A DNA stretch of 64,000 bases from assembly GCF_000246855.1 (NCBI RefSeq), contig NC_016609.1, forward strand, positions 620,001 through 684,000. Direction: 5' to 3'. Made by a program: the position numbers and the translations under genes. A model generated the notes under the pieces. The model did no database searches. It saw only the letters and a list, made by a program, of their open reading frames with translations, and had not been told where the DNA came from. How positions within the stretch are numbered: position 1 is the first letter of the stretch; each line of letters begins with the position of its first letter. Below, one piece after another: positions 1 to 7,830 of the stretch. This DNA comes from Niastella koreensis GR20-10 (GTDB lineage: Bacteria; Bacteroidota; Bacteroidia; Chitinophagales; Chitinophagaceae).

Positions 1-89
1 AATAAACTTCGTCTGGGTGCGAAGCCCCAATAGCCTAAGAAACATTCACTAATAAAAAAGTTCGATATTCCATTCCTGGATATAAATAA

Positions 90-123
90 AAACGCCTCGT
101 AAATATTGATTTACAAGGCGTTT
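90..123 (-). terminator. Intrinsic terminator of tRNA-Leu(GAG)
   Basis: A 15-bp stem with one G-T wobble (arms 90-104 and 109-123, loop of 4) lies just downstream of the minus-strand tRNA. On that strand it is followed by a T-rich run (positions 82-89), the classic Rho-independent form. Confidence 0.85.
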
Positions 124-131
124 CAGTTTTG

Positions 132-215
132 TGCCCAGGACAAGATTCGAACTTGCACGCCGTTTCCAGCACCACCACCTCAAAGTGGCTTGTCTACCAG
201 TTTCAACACCTGGGC
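132..215 (-). tRNA. tRNA-Leu (anticodon GAG)
   Basis: On the minus strand the sequence folds as a class II tRNA of 84 nt. The 7-bp acceptor stem GCCCAGG/CCTGGGC is followed by discriminator A. The D-loop has GGTAGA, the anticodon loop TTGAGGT gives GAG (reads CUC/CUU leucine codons), a long variable arm follows, and the T-loop is GTTCGAATC. CCA is not encoded. It has its own upstream promoter-like box and a strong terminator, so it looks monocistronic. Confidence 0.95.
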
Positions 216-229
216 ACTTAAATGGGTCG

Positions 230-260
230 CAAATTTAATTGATTTTACAATACAGTGAAA
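230..260 (-). promoter_or_regulatory. Promoter of tRNA-Leu(GAG)
   Basis: Minus-strand TAAATTTG (positions 230-237) matches the Bacteroidetes -7 consensus TAnnTTTG. A TTTC at 257-260, 19 bp upstream, is one base from the -33 TTTG. The start point would fall just before the tRNA 5' end. Confidence 0.6.
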
Positions 261-300
261 AGAAATTCTGATTTTGAAGATTTTAAGGCAAAATCTCTCC

Positions 301-858
301 TTAGTCTCCCTTATAATCAGCAGTGAGCTTTTCCCAAACCCCTCTCAAAGCGGCATTCGCTTTCGCCACCAACGCAGGGTCCATTTCAGTACTGCTGGAG
401 GTTAACTGGATGGTGGCCTGTTGATCTTTAAAAACCAGGTGCGCCATCACATTTTTATCGGCTTCAGCATCCCAGAAGTAATTATATATAATAGCTACGC
501 CTTCTTCTTCGGGATCCATATAAGCCGCCATGCTACTGAGCCAGGATAGCGCAGGCAGGATATCGCTATAGTTTTCGCTGAAAAATAAAGAACTATATTC
601 CCATACGCCTGGCTGGGTCAGATCTTCAAAAGTCATCATATCCCGCACGCCCAAAAAGGCATCGGCAATTGACCGGTTTGTATCATTCGTATAAACGCGG
701 ATGTCTGTAAGTGGGTTTGACCCGTACATTTTCCGGCTGTTCCACCAGGCTATCCAGTCGGGGTCAATTGCTGTTTTGGCAGGCTTATCTTTAAAAAACT
801 GTTCGAGGCTTTCTTTTTTAATTGTGATGTTTACATACAAAGAATACGGTTCAGACAT
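301..858 (-). CDS. Hypothetical protein (185 aa)
   Basis: A 185-residue soluble protein with no signal peptide or membrane segment. It is rich in Trp, Tyr, Asp and Glu, with a central acidic stretch (MDPEEEG near residue 115). I do not recognise a family. The length and a clean ATG start support a real gene. It stands alone on the minus strand between tRNA-Leu and the histidine kinase, about 80 bp downstream of the kinase stop, so it could be co-transcribed with it, but nothing links the functions. A short plus-strand frame overlapping its 5' end was rejected as a shadow. Confidence 0.7.
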   Translation of the reverse strand: MSEPYSLYVNITIKKESLEQFFKDKPAKTAIDPDWIAWWNSRKMYGSNPLTDIRVYTNDTNRSIADAFLGVRDMMTFEDLTQPGVWEYSSLFFSENYSDILPALSWLSSMAAYMDPEEEGVAIIYNYFWDAEADKNVMAHLVFKDQQATIQLTSSSTEMDPALVAKANAALRGVWEKLTADYKGD

Positions 859-940
859 AAGAATAAAGCGTTTGCCGCAAAACTAATGTAATGCAACCAT
901 GCTTAAAATACGGGTGAGTGGGGTATCTGTTGAATACAGA

Positions 941-2089
941 TCACTTCAGAACGATCCTGAATGTAGTGCCCTTGCCAGGTTCGGAGTTCTTTACAAACAA
1001 CTGTCCTTTATGATATTGTTCTATAATGCGTTTCGACAGACTTAAGCCAAGCCCCCAGCCGCGCTTTTTAGTGGTAAAGCCTGGTTTAAAAACTTTGCTG
1101 ATGTTTTGTTTGGCTATTCCTTTGCCCGTATCGGTCACATCAATAAAAGTTTGCCCATCCTGTTGCCAGAGATTAACGGTAATCATGCCCTTTCCTTCCA
1201 TGGCATCCAGGGCATTCTTCAGCAGGTTTTCAATAACCCAGTCGAACAGGGGCGGGGAAAGCATGGTATAGAGCTCATTTATATTACGGGTATTCAGCAC
1301 AAACTGTACTTTGCCAGGGGCGCGTTTGCGAATGTATTCTACCATGCTCGATACCTGGGTCACCACATTGTGTTTTTCCAGGTGCGGCGTGCTGCCGATC
1401 TTGCCAAAGCGATCGCTTACCAGCTTTAAGCGATTCACATCCTTTTCCATCTCCTGCACAATCTTTTCGTCACTGTAATTTTCCTTCATTATTTCTACCC
1501 AACCCTGCAACGACGTTAATGGCGTTCCCAGCTGGTGGGCCGTTTCCTTGGCCATGCCTGCCCAAACCTGGTTTTGCGACGAGCGAAAACTGGTAGTAAG
1601 CGCCAGCAGGGTTATTATAATAAACATGCTCACAATAAATAACTGCACCAGCGGGTAATACCGCACCTGGTTTAACAGCGAGGTATGCCCATAATAATAG
1701 AGGTTTTTTTCCCGTGGGTTCAGCGGGTCAATCCATTCAATGGTAGGGTTTTGCGAACGGAATTCAACCAGTTTTTTTCTGATATAATTGCTATCACCGG
1801 CTACGCTGGCCGAATCGAGGTTTACATGATCGAGGATATGTCCTTTTTCGTCAGTAACAATAATGGGTACCGTATTATTTTCGGCAATGATCATGGTTAC
1901 CAGCTTGTCGCTCAGGCCGGTGGTGTCGTGCAACAATAATTTGGTGGCTTCCTTCCATTCCTCTACTTTTTGCCTTTCTTCGCGAGCGATCTTGCGGGCC
2001 AGGTATTGGGAGTAAAAGATAGTACCGCTTACAATTGCTATGGCAATGAGGGCTAATCCGGTTCTCCAGTTAAAAAACGGCTGAATCAT
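941..2089 (-). CDS. Membrane sensor histidine kinase
   Basis: The 382-residue protein has a transmembrane helix near residues 10-28, a periplasmic or extracellular sensor region to about 143, a second helix at about 145-166, then HisKA and HATPase_c domains. The phosphoacceptor is His185 in the motif AHQLGTPLTSL. The N box (ENLLKNALDAMEG), G1 box (DTGKGI) and G2 box (GWGLGLSLSKRI) are all present, so it should be an active kinase. No response regulator lies next to it, making it an orphan whose partner is elsewhere. It is divergent from the glycosyltransferase. What it senses cannot be read from the sequence. Confidence 0.92.
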   Translation of the reverse strand: MIQPFFNWRTGLALIAIAIVSGTIFYSQYLARKIAREERQKVEEWKEATKLLLHDTTGLSDKLVTMIIAENNTVPIIVTDEKGHILDHVNLDSASVAGDSNYIRKKLVEFRSQNPTIEWIDPLNPREKNLYYYGHTSLLNQVRYYPLVQLFIVSMFIIITLLALTTSFRSSQNQVWAGMAKETAHQLGTPLTSLQGWVEIMKENYSDEKIVQEMEKDVNRLKLVSDRFGKIGSTPHLEKHNVVTQVSSMVEYIRKRAPGKVQFVLNTRNINELYTMLSPPLFDWVIENLLKNALDAMEGKGMITVNLWQQDGQTFIDVTDTGKGIAKQNISKVFKPGFTTKKRGWGLGLSLSKRIIEQYHKGQLFVKNSEPGKGTTFRIVLK

Positions 2090-2153
2090 TCAACTAATTT
2101 ATAAAAACCGTTCCTTTGCAAACTTTATTTGGTTGAATTATTTTTACACCGGC

Positions 2154-3182
2154 ATGTCAACACCACTCGTATCCATAGTAATCCTGAACTGGAATGGACG
2201 GAATTTTCTGCAAAAATTTCTGCCTTCAGTGCTGGCGACTACATATAATAATAAAGAAGTGGTGGTGGTAGACAATGCTTCTACCGACGACTCTGTTTCC
2301 TACCTGCAGCAGCACTGGCCAACGGTGCGCATTATACAAAACGAAGCCAATTTTGGATTTGCCCAGGGTTATAATGAAGGTCTGAAGCATATTGAGGCCG
2401 ACTATTATGTGTTGCTGAATTCAGATGTGGAAGTTACGCCCAGCTGGCTCAATGCCATGGTGGAACTGCTGGAGAAAGACAAGGCAATTGGTGCCTGTCA
2501 GCCCAAATTATTGCAATACGATAACAAAGAGCTTTTTGAATATGCCGGTGCCGCTGGTGGCTGGCTCGATCACCTGGGGTATCCTTTTGCCCGCGGCCGC
2601 ATCTTTGATGTGTGTGAGAAAGATATGGGGCAGTATGATACGGCTGTACCTATTTTCTGGGCCAGTGGGGCCGCCCTGTTTGTGCGCGCCAACCTGTATC
2701 ATGCCCTGGGCGGACTGGATGAATACTTTTTTGCGCACCAGGAGGAGATTGATTTTTGCTGGCGGCTGCAACTGGCGGGATATAAGGTGTTTGCCTGTCC
2801 GCAATCAACTGTTTATCACGTAGGAGGAGGCACACTGCCAAAGGGCAACGCCAGAAAGGTATTATTGAATTTCAGGAATAATTTGGTGATGATGGCAAAG
2901 AATCTTCCGAGGTATGAGGCAATATGGAAGATCAGTTATCGTTTTGTGCTCGATTATGTTTCTGCCCTTAAATCTTTGATCTCAGGGGAGAAGACATATT
3001 ACCGGTCGGTGATGAAAGCGCATGGCGCTTTTTTGAAATGGCTGTTTGTGACCCGGAAGAAAGGGCTTTTTCCGCCCAAAAAGAAACATGAGCTTCATGG
3101 ATATTTACATAAAAGCGTTGTGTGGAGCTATTTTGTAAAAGGAAAAAAGACTTTTACAGAAATTGTTGATAAGAAAGCGTGA
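2154..3182 (+). CDS. GT2-family glycosyltransferase
   Basis: The protein starts MSTPLVSIVILNWNG, the typical beginning of GT-A fold family 2 transferases. I chose the ATG at 2154 over the upstream alternative start at 2133 because the family begins there. VVVDNASTD (near residue 40) and LLNSDVEV (near residue 93, DxD-like) fit nucleotide-sugar binding, and the DEYFFAHQEEIDFCWR segment is typical of rhamnosyl/mannosyl-type GT2 enzymes. It would be cytoplasmic or membrane-associated and add a sugar to a cell-surface glycan. The exact donor and acceptor are unknown. No polysaccharide cluster surrounds it. Confidence 0.88.
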   Translation: MSTPLVSIVILNWNGRNFLQKFLPSVLATTYNNKEVVVVDNASTDDSVSYLQQHWPTVRIIQNEANFGFAQGYNEGLKHIEADYYVLLNSDVEVTPSWLNAMVELLEKDKAIGACQPKLLQYDNKELFEYAGAAGGWLDHLGYPFARGRIFDVCEKDMGQYDTAVPIFWASGAALFVRANLYHALGGLDEYFFAHQEEIDFCWRLQLAGYKVFACPQSTVYHVGGGTLPKGNARKVLLNFRNNLVMMAKNLPRYEAIWKISYRFVLDYVSALKSLISGEKTYYRSVMKAHGAFLKWLFVTRKKGLFPPKKKHELHGYLHKSVVWSYFVKGKKTFTEIVDKKA

Positions 3183-3227
3183 ATTTTTAGATTGAACTAT
3201 TATTTTTGCACTGCAATTAAATGAGTT

Positions 3228-3431
3228 ATGGAACAACTGGAAAAAGACCCCCGCGATAAAGATTTTAAAAGAAGTTGGGTAAATTCATCCGTATTTCTTT
3301 TCTACCTGCAAGTATTTTGTATTCTGGCATTCGTACTGGGTGGCTGCTACAGCCTGTACACCCATCGTTATAAAGGAAAGCCCAAAGTGGAAGTTCCTGC
3401 GAATACCCAATACACTCCGCAGTATAAATAG
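3228..3431 (+). CDS. Small single-pass membrane protein (67 aa)
   Basis: A 67-residue protein with a charged N-terminus (EKDPRDKDFKRSW), one hydrophobic helix at about residues 22-46 and a basic/polar tail. A TATTTTTG box at 3201-3208 fits a -7 element just upstream of the ATG. No family recognised. It follows the glycosyltransferase by 45 bp on the same strand and could be expressed from its own promoter. Confidence 0.6.
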   Translation: MEQLEKDPRDKDFKRSWVNSSVFLFYLQVFCILAFVLGGCYSLYTHRYKGKPKVEVPANTQYTPQYK

Positions 3432-3451
3432 ATGATTTTCTGCGAGAAAAA

Positions 3452-3482
3452 TTTGGCCGGTATTAAGTAATTCCTATCTTTG
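3452..3482 (+). promoter_or_regulatory. Strong Bacteroidetes promoter of tRNA-Gly
   Basis: TTTG at 3452-3455, an exact 19-bp spacer, and TATCTTTG at 3475-3482 match the primary sigma consensus. The predicted start is near 3490, about 100 bp before the tRNA. Confidence 0.8.
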
Positions 3483-3587
3483 CACTCCCAATAACGAAAG
3501 CAACTAACGAAGACGAAAGTTGCGAAGTAAAATAGGAAAAGTTCTTTTCAAAATATTTATCGTCTTGATTGAAAATCAGGACGACAT

Positions 3588-3660
3588 GCGGAAGTAGCTC
3601 AGTTGGTAGAGCGCAACCTTGCCAAGGTTGAGGTCGCGGGTTCGAGCCTCGTCTTCCGCT
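3588..3660 (+). tRNA. tRNA-Gly (anticodon GCC)
   Basis: A 73-nt cloverleaf: acceptor GCGGAAG/CTTCCGC, D-arm GCTCAGTTGGTAGAGC, anticodon arm CAACCTTGCCAAGGTTG with anticodon GCC, T-arm GCGGGTTCGAGCCTCGT, discriminator T. It has a consensus promoter upstream and a terminator hairpin immediately downstream. Confidence 0.97.
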
Positions 3661-3664
3661 CAAG

Positions 3665-3691
3665 AATTCCATCCATAAGGTGGAATTTTTT
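3665..3691 (+). terminator. Terminator after tRNA-Gly
   Basis: AATTCCA/TGGAATT arms with inner CC/GG pairs, loop ATAA, followed by a T6 run, starting 5 nt after the tRNA. Confidence 0.75.
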
Positions 3692-3754
3692 GTTTCACTA
3701 AGGTCCTAAGGTGATGTGCCGGGATCAGGTATTTGGTAGATTCAAGATACAGTT

Positions 3755-3840
3755 ACCCGGGTGGTGGAACTGGTAGACACGCAGGACTTAAAATCCTGTT
3801 GGCAGCAATGCTAGTGTGGGTTCAACTCCCATCCCGGGTA
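3755..3840 (+). tRNA. tRNA-Leu (anticodon TAA)
   Basis: An 86-nt class II tRNA: acceptor ACCCGGG/CCCGGGT with discriminator A, D-arm containing ACTGGTAGACA, anticodon arm CAGGACTTAAAATCCTG (TAA), a long variable arm, and T-loop GGTTCAACTCC. It marks the left edge of an AT-rich accessory patch; no copy of its 3' end was found to the right in this window. Confidence 0.96.
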
Positions 3841-3856
3841 CTCGTTAAAGTTAGAA

Positions 3857-3881
3857 GCCCTCCGATCATCGGAGGGCTTTT
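3857..3881 (+). terminator. Terminator after tRNA-Leu(TAA)
   Basis: A perfect 9-bp GC-rich stem (3857-3865 with 3869-3877, loop TCA) followed by TTTT. Confidence 0.88.
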
Positions 3882-4099
3882 GACGTTTTATAAGTGAGTA
3901 TTCAAATTCAGTTGCTCACTGTCGCCTTTAAGTGCGGCACTTGCTCCTTCGGGTGTTACACTTGCTGCCGCACATGTGATATTTACTCATGCAAGTGTAA
4001 CATGTGCTCATAGGAACTTTGGAGAGGCTCAAAAGTATCATATAGATATTAATATGCAGGGGATGATCTGGACTCGCTGAACAAATGGTAACCTAACGT

Positions 4100-4597
4100 T
4101 TAAAGACCTTTGTTCTTTTTCTGGCTATTCCTTTTCGCAGCCGGAGCATTCTCTTTAAGCGAAGTAGTATTTACATTTCCGGATTTTTCTTTTGTGAGAT
4201 TGCTAATGATATCAAGGAGTTTTGCATTTTCGATCAGTAGCTTCTGGTTTTCTTCTTTCAATTTTTTTACTTCTTCTTTCGATTCTTTGAGTTCCTGATC
4301 ACTTTTTTCCAGGACCTCATTAATTAATGCTTCTGTTTTAATTTCCCACTTTTTTCTTACTTCATATTCAATTGCATCGGCATTAACTACTGAAGTTTGA
4401 ATCTGACTTTTGTAAGATAAATTTTGAAAATATAATTCCAATGCTCTAAGTATCCTTAGGTTTGGCTCTCCATCCCTGGACAATGATTGAGTGATATAGT
4501 TTGGTGAGTAGCCAAGATCTTCTTCTGCTTTGCTCCGGCTTATACCCGCTTTTTTTAAATCTTCAAGTATCGATTCAATTTTCTGTTTGACATCCAT
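4100..4597 (-). CDS. HTH / coiled-coil protein, putative regulator
   Basis: A 165-residue protein. Residues 1-50 resemble a small helix-turn-helix of the XRE type (AGISRSKAEEDLGYSPNYIT, with a recognition-helix-like end). Residues 75-135 form a long Lys/Glu-rich coiled coil. The tail is basic (AAKRNSQKKNKG). This layout suggests a dimerising DNA-binding protein. Upstream of its start lie inverted ATTG/CAAT repeats (arms 4632-4642 and 4660-4670) that could be its own operator. It is AT-rich compared with the rest of the window and sits near a serine recombinase, so it may belong to a horizontally acquired patch. Confidence 0.6.
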   Translation of the reverse strand: MDVKQKIESILEDLKKAGISRSKAEEDLGYSPNYITQSLSRDGEPNLRILRALELYFQNLSYKSQIQTSVVNADAIEYEVRKKWEIKTEALINEVLEKSDQELKESKEEVKKLKEENQKLLIENAKLLDIISNLTKEKSGNVNTTSLKENAPAAKRNSQKKNKGL

Positions 4598-4610
4598 CTG
4601 GCAAAAAGGT

Positions 4611-4675
4611 TATTGTATTTTGCAATAAATCATATTGTAAAAAGCAACTTTGTGTTGTCTTTTACAATATATTTG
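4611..4675. promoter_or_regulatory. Inverted repeats and promoter box upstream of the HTH gene
   Basis: An 11-bp perfect inverted repeat (ATATTGTAAAA at 4632-4642, TTTTACAATAT at 4660-4670, 17 nt between) and a nearby smaller one (TTATTG/CAATAA) lie directly upstream of the HTH gene. A plus-strand TATATTTG (4668-4675) overlaps the right arm. This fits an autoregulatory operator, or a hairpin in a transcript. Confidence 0.5.
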
Positions 4676-5314
4676 TGTGGGCAAAATCAAGTTATTACAA
4701 AATGCTCGTCAAAAAAAGAATTGTATTCTGCATGGGGTACAACACTTTTAAATTCCGCTAAGCCGGCGCCTATTTTCCGCCAGTCTAAAATTATCTTGCC
4801 TAACCAGATGGTTCAATGAATATATCCTTAAGGTCACTTCATCTGTAGCGTTTTGAATTCTTAATTTAATCAGCTGCCTATATGAAATCAAGTCCATCAA
4901 ACCCAAATGAAATCACAAGGATAACGAAGCATCTATTGCCTTTGAAAATTTCCATTCTAAGTTTCCTGTTCCTGAAGTTACATGCTGTCACCCATAGCCG
5001 AACGGCCGTTGCATAACGGCAATTTATAAAAGCATCACACGGACGATTCCTGTTAGGTTGCCATTTATGGGCATATTTACTACATCTTAAAAGCTTTAAA
5101 AAAGGAAAAATTTCCGTGTGAAAACTTTTATTTGTCAATATGCAAATGGTCACTTACACATGGACGAGATGGGTTCAGATATTTTTATTTACAAATACAA
5201 ATAGCCAGCATTGTCAGGGTTTAACAACGTAAAGCAATTCTTTCTAAATAATACATTCTGACCAAAAATAAACCACCGTTTGGCGCTGGACATTTGGCTA
5301 AAGATTTATATCAT
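4676..5314. other. AT-rich region without a supported gene
   Basis: Two open frames occur (a 68-residue plus-strand frame ending at 4819 and a 91-residue minus-strand frame at 4878-5153). Neither shows a recognisable domain, signal or convincing start, so neither is annotated as a gene. The plus-strand frame reads like a decayed C-terminal fragment but I cannot assign it. Confidence 0.5.
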
Positions 5315-5977
5315 ATGAAACAGGTAATTGCGTATTACCGTGTATCTACCGGAAAGCAGGGGAAAAGTGGATTAGGGCTGGATGCACAACAAAATGCAGT
5401 TAGGCATCATTGTAATTGCAACGGATATCAACTGCTGACCGAGATTCAAGAGGTAAAATCCACAAGAAAGCGAAGAGTGTTTTTAGAAAGCGCTTTTGCG
5501 CTATGTCAAAAGCACAATGCAACTTTAATTGTCGCCCGGCTCGATCGTTTAGGTCGTGATGTGGAGGAAATTGCACACAATATAAAGCTGCCGGTTGATA
5601 TTATAGTTGCCGACAATCCACATGCGAACCGCTTCACTATACATATTCTGGCTGCTGTTGCAGAAGAGCAACGCCGTTCAATAAGTGAGAATACAAAGTC
5701 AGCTTTACAAGCCGCAAAAAGGCGAGGGGTAATACTGGGTAAGAATGGGTATGTACTTGCGTTACAAAACAAAGAGGCAGCGCTTGAATTTGCGAAAAAT
5801 CTTCAACCCCTCATTCTAAAACTAAATGCAGAAGGAATTTGCAGTACAAGAAAAATTGCATGTGAATTAAATAAGTTAAACGTACCAACTCCCAGGCCAG
5901 GAGGACGGTGGCACAGGACAAGCGTGCATAATTTACTTTCAAGATTGGATATGCTAAGTGAGATTCGCAATAATTGA
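5315..5977 (+). CDS. Serine recombinase (resolvase family)
   Basis: About 220 residues from the ATG at 5315; an alternative start lies at 5294. The N-terminal resolvase domain begins MKQVIAYYRVSTGKQ with catalytic Ser11, and carries ARLDRLGRD with the conserved arginines and AAVAEEQRRSISENTKSAL of the long E helix. The C-terminal 60 residues (STRKIACELNKLNVPTP..W) form a small helix-turn-helix. It is a compact resolvase/invertase-type protein, not a large serine integrase. It should cut and rejoin DNA at a specific site through a 5'-phosphoserine link. No partner transposase or clear crossover site is seen. Stand-alone proteins like this are common in Bacteroidota. Confidence 0.9.
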   Translation: MKQVIAYYRVSTGKQGKSGLGLDAQQNAVRHHCNCNGYQLLTEIQEVKSTRKRRVFLESAFALCQKHNATLIVARLDRLGRDVEEIAHNIKLPVDIIVADNPHANRFTIHILAAVAEEQRRSISENTKSALQAAKRRGVILGKNGYVLALQNKEAALEFAKNLQPLILKLNAEGICSTRKIACELNKLNVPTPRPGGRWHRTSVHNLLSRLDMLSEIRNN

Positions 5978-6099
5978 GAGCGTTGGAATATGTTTTTATA
6001 ACATTATTAGATGCACTTCTTGAGTCCGGAGAGATGGGGGAACCTGACTTAGATCAATGCATTAATTAATTTACTTGTCTAAAATCATGTACAATTTAG

Positions 6100-6129
6100 T
6101 TGCACAAAAAAATTTAGTAACTAAATTTG
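6100..6129 (+). promoter_or_regulatory. Promoter of the candidate structured RNA
   Basis: TTG at 6100-6102 (in AGTTG), exactly 19 bp, then TAAATTTG at 6122-6129, a full match to TAnnTTTG. Predicted start near 6137. Confidence 0.75.
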
Positions 6130-6136
6130 GATATTA

Positions 6137-6302
6137 TATCGGCGACAAAAAGAAAAGGCCTGAAGCAGTTGCACCTGCCCAGGCCTGGTTGGTGGGTTGT
6201 TTTTCCTCATTGGAGGATCACTAACCAGCCACAGCAATTACAATACAAAATGACAGCTCGTTTGCGTGTCAGAACGGGAAACAAAGTGTTCCCGTTTTTT
6301 TG
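6137..6302 (+). ncRNA. Candidate small structured RNA (about 165 nt)
   Basis: A consensus promoter ends at 6129 and an intrinsic terminator lies at 6273-6302; no convincing ATG gene lies between. The RNA would contain four consecutive stem-loops: (1) AGGCCTG 6156-6162 with CAGGCCT 6180-6186, extended by GCAG/CTGC; (2) GGTTGGT 6187-6193 with ACTAACC 6220-6226, holding an inner TCCTC-ATTG-GAGGA hairpin; (3) TGACA 6251-6255 with TGTCA 6267-6271; (4) the terminator. I do not recognise it as a known family such as 6S, tmRNA, SRP or RNase P RNA. A 19-codon frame starting at 6250 overlaps the terminator and could be a leader peptide, but has no visible support. Confidence 0.6.
6273..6302 (+). terminator. 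Intrinsic terminator of the candidate RNA
   Basis: AACGGGAA at 6273-6280 pairs with TTCCCGTT at 6289-6296, followed by a run of seven T (6295-6301). Confidence 0.88.
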
Positions 6303-6966
6303 TTTGTAATACAACGCATCTACAACCCTTGGTTTACAGCCACATGTTATGGGGTGTTTGACCATATTTTAAATTGGGGCGCTCTTTAAAGAGTTCGCGC
6401 TTTTTATGGTTTGTTATATCATCCCTTTAATCATGTAACCAGTACGCCTTTTTTATTTGGAATACACACTGATTATTTGTTACAAAAACGCATTGTGTGG
6501 CCCGAATTTCAAAGAACAAGCAATCGGAATATGTTACAGATCGCCGACTGTGTGTTAATTACCTAAATAAAATTGAATTACTAATTGCAATGGGGAGCAT
6601 GTTCAATCAATGGAAGTATCAATAAGGACAATAAGGTTGTCAGGATAAGGTGATTGTTAGATGAATTGTGAAGTAGGCGATAAAGATAAAACGCATTGTA
6701 ATATTTTCAAAATCAAATAAAGTGCTAACGGTTTCTGTGTGTGAATAATTTAATATTAACTCACGGTGCAAATTATTCCCTAAACTTTAGCATTCATAAT
6801 TTAAAAACATTAAACAGTTTGGTTTTAGTTGCCAACATGGTAATAGGGTGACAAAATTATAATATTCCATGCTCAGTTGGATGCGTATTTTTATCATATC
6901 AAACTGATAAATAATTCTTTACATTGATCGTTTGGGCAATTAAGCAGAAATTAGTTGCTTTGTGCC
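6303..6966. other. AT-rich intergenic region, no gene seen
   Basis: About 660 bp with no supported reading frame on either strand. TTTG near 6930 and a TAgttgcTTTG stretch just before 6967 are only a loose promoter match for the sulfurtransferase gene. Nothing else stands out. Confidence 0.5.
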
Positions 6967-7809
6967 ATGAGCTATTCAACATTTATCCAACCTAAAGAAG
7001 CGTTTGAAAACCTGCAAAATCCCAACTTCCTGTTTGTCGATTGTAGCTACTCACTGGCAGATAAAAGCTGGGGTGCGGAAGAATATAAAAAAGCACATCT
7101 TCCCGGTGCTTTATATGCAGACCTGCACGATGACCTCTCTGGTGAAATTATAACTGGCAAGACCAGCCGGCACCCATTGCCACAAAAAGAGGCGCTGGTG
7201 AAATTCTTTTCAAAACTGGGGATCGATAAAAATGTGCAGGTGGTAGCATACGATGCCACGGCCGGTTTTATGGCTGCTGCCAGGTTGTGGTGGTTGCTAC
7301 GCTGGGCAGGTCATGAAAAAGTGGCTGTATTAAATGGCGGAAAAGGAGCGTGGCAGCATGCCGGTTATCCATTGACTGCCGATAGCAGTCCTGCACAACC
7401 AAAAGAATTTATTGCAACTTTTAATGATACGATGCTTGCTTCTGCAGCAGAAGTAATGGCTTCCATAAAATCAGGTAATAACTGTCTCATTGATTCCAGA
7501 ACAGCCGACAGGTATGCTGGTCAAAATGAAACGATAGATCCCGTGGCTGGTCATATCTCCACTGCAATATCAAAACCATTCAATGCTAAAATTGGTAAAA
7601 CAGGAGTGGCTGAGCCTTCGGTATATAAAGAGCATTTCAAAGATGAATATGCAAAAGGGAATGTAGTATTCTATTGCGGTTCTGGCGTAACAGCTGCTTA
7701 CAACGTATTGCTGGCTGTATATGGAGGGTATCCTTTGCCCAAACTATACGCGGGCTCATGGAGCGAATGGATCACCGATGCGGCAAGACCCATTGTAACT
7801 GGTGCGTGA
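6967..7809 (+). CDS. Sulfurtransferase (two rhodanese domains)
   Basis: About 280 residues from ATG 6967; the frame extends slightly upstream with a TTG, which I rejected. Two rhodanese domains are present. The first (about 5-120) has the DCSYSL, HLPGALYADLHDDLSG and GGKGAWQHAGYPL landmarks. The second (about 150-275) has LIDSRTADRYAG, GHISTAISKPFNA and the active-site loop FYCGSGVTAAYN, with the catalytic Cys inside CGSGVT, as in thiosulfate/3-mercaptopyruvate sulfurtransferases of the SseA/TST type. It would move sulfane sulfur from a donor to cyanide or a thiol acceptor in the cytoplasm. It is followed 20 bp later by the TerB-like gene, probably in one transcript. Confidence 0.93.
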   Translation: MSYSTFIQPKEAFENLQNPNFLFVDCSYSLADKSWGAEEYKKAHLPGALYADLHDDLSGEIITGKTSRHPLPQKEALVKFFSKLGIDKNVQVVAYDATAGFMAAARLWWLLRWAGHEKVAVLNGGKGAWQHAGYPLTADSSPAQPKEFIATFNDTMLASAAEVMASIKSGNNCLIDSRTADRYAGQNETIDPVAGHISTAISKPFNAKIGKTGVAEPSVYKEHFKDEYAKGNVVFYCGSGVTAAYNVLLAVYGGYPLPKLYAGSWSEWITDAARPIVTGA

Positions 7810-7830
7810 TAAATCAATAAAACCCATCCA

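Noticed and set aside
701-886. Plus-strand ORF opposite the 185-aa gene
   Set aside because: Shadow frame with no domain or promoter; the minus-strand gene has the better start and composition.
3463-3672. 69-aa minus-strand ORF over tRNA-Gly
   Set aside because: It runs through the tRNA gene on the opposite strand; typical tRNA-derived spurious protein.
4878-5153. 91-codon minus-strand ORF in the AT-rich patch
   Set aside because: Unusual composition (many Arg, Cys, Asn), no recognisable domain, no promoter or partner gene.
6127-6309. 60-codon ORF with several Trp codons in the candidate RNA
   Set aside because: Starts with TTG inside the promoter -7 box and has no ribosome binding site; a trp-leader idea fails because no trp genes follow.
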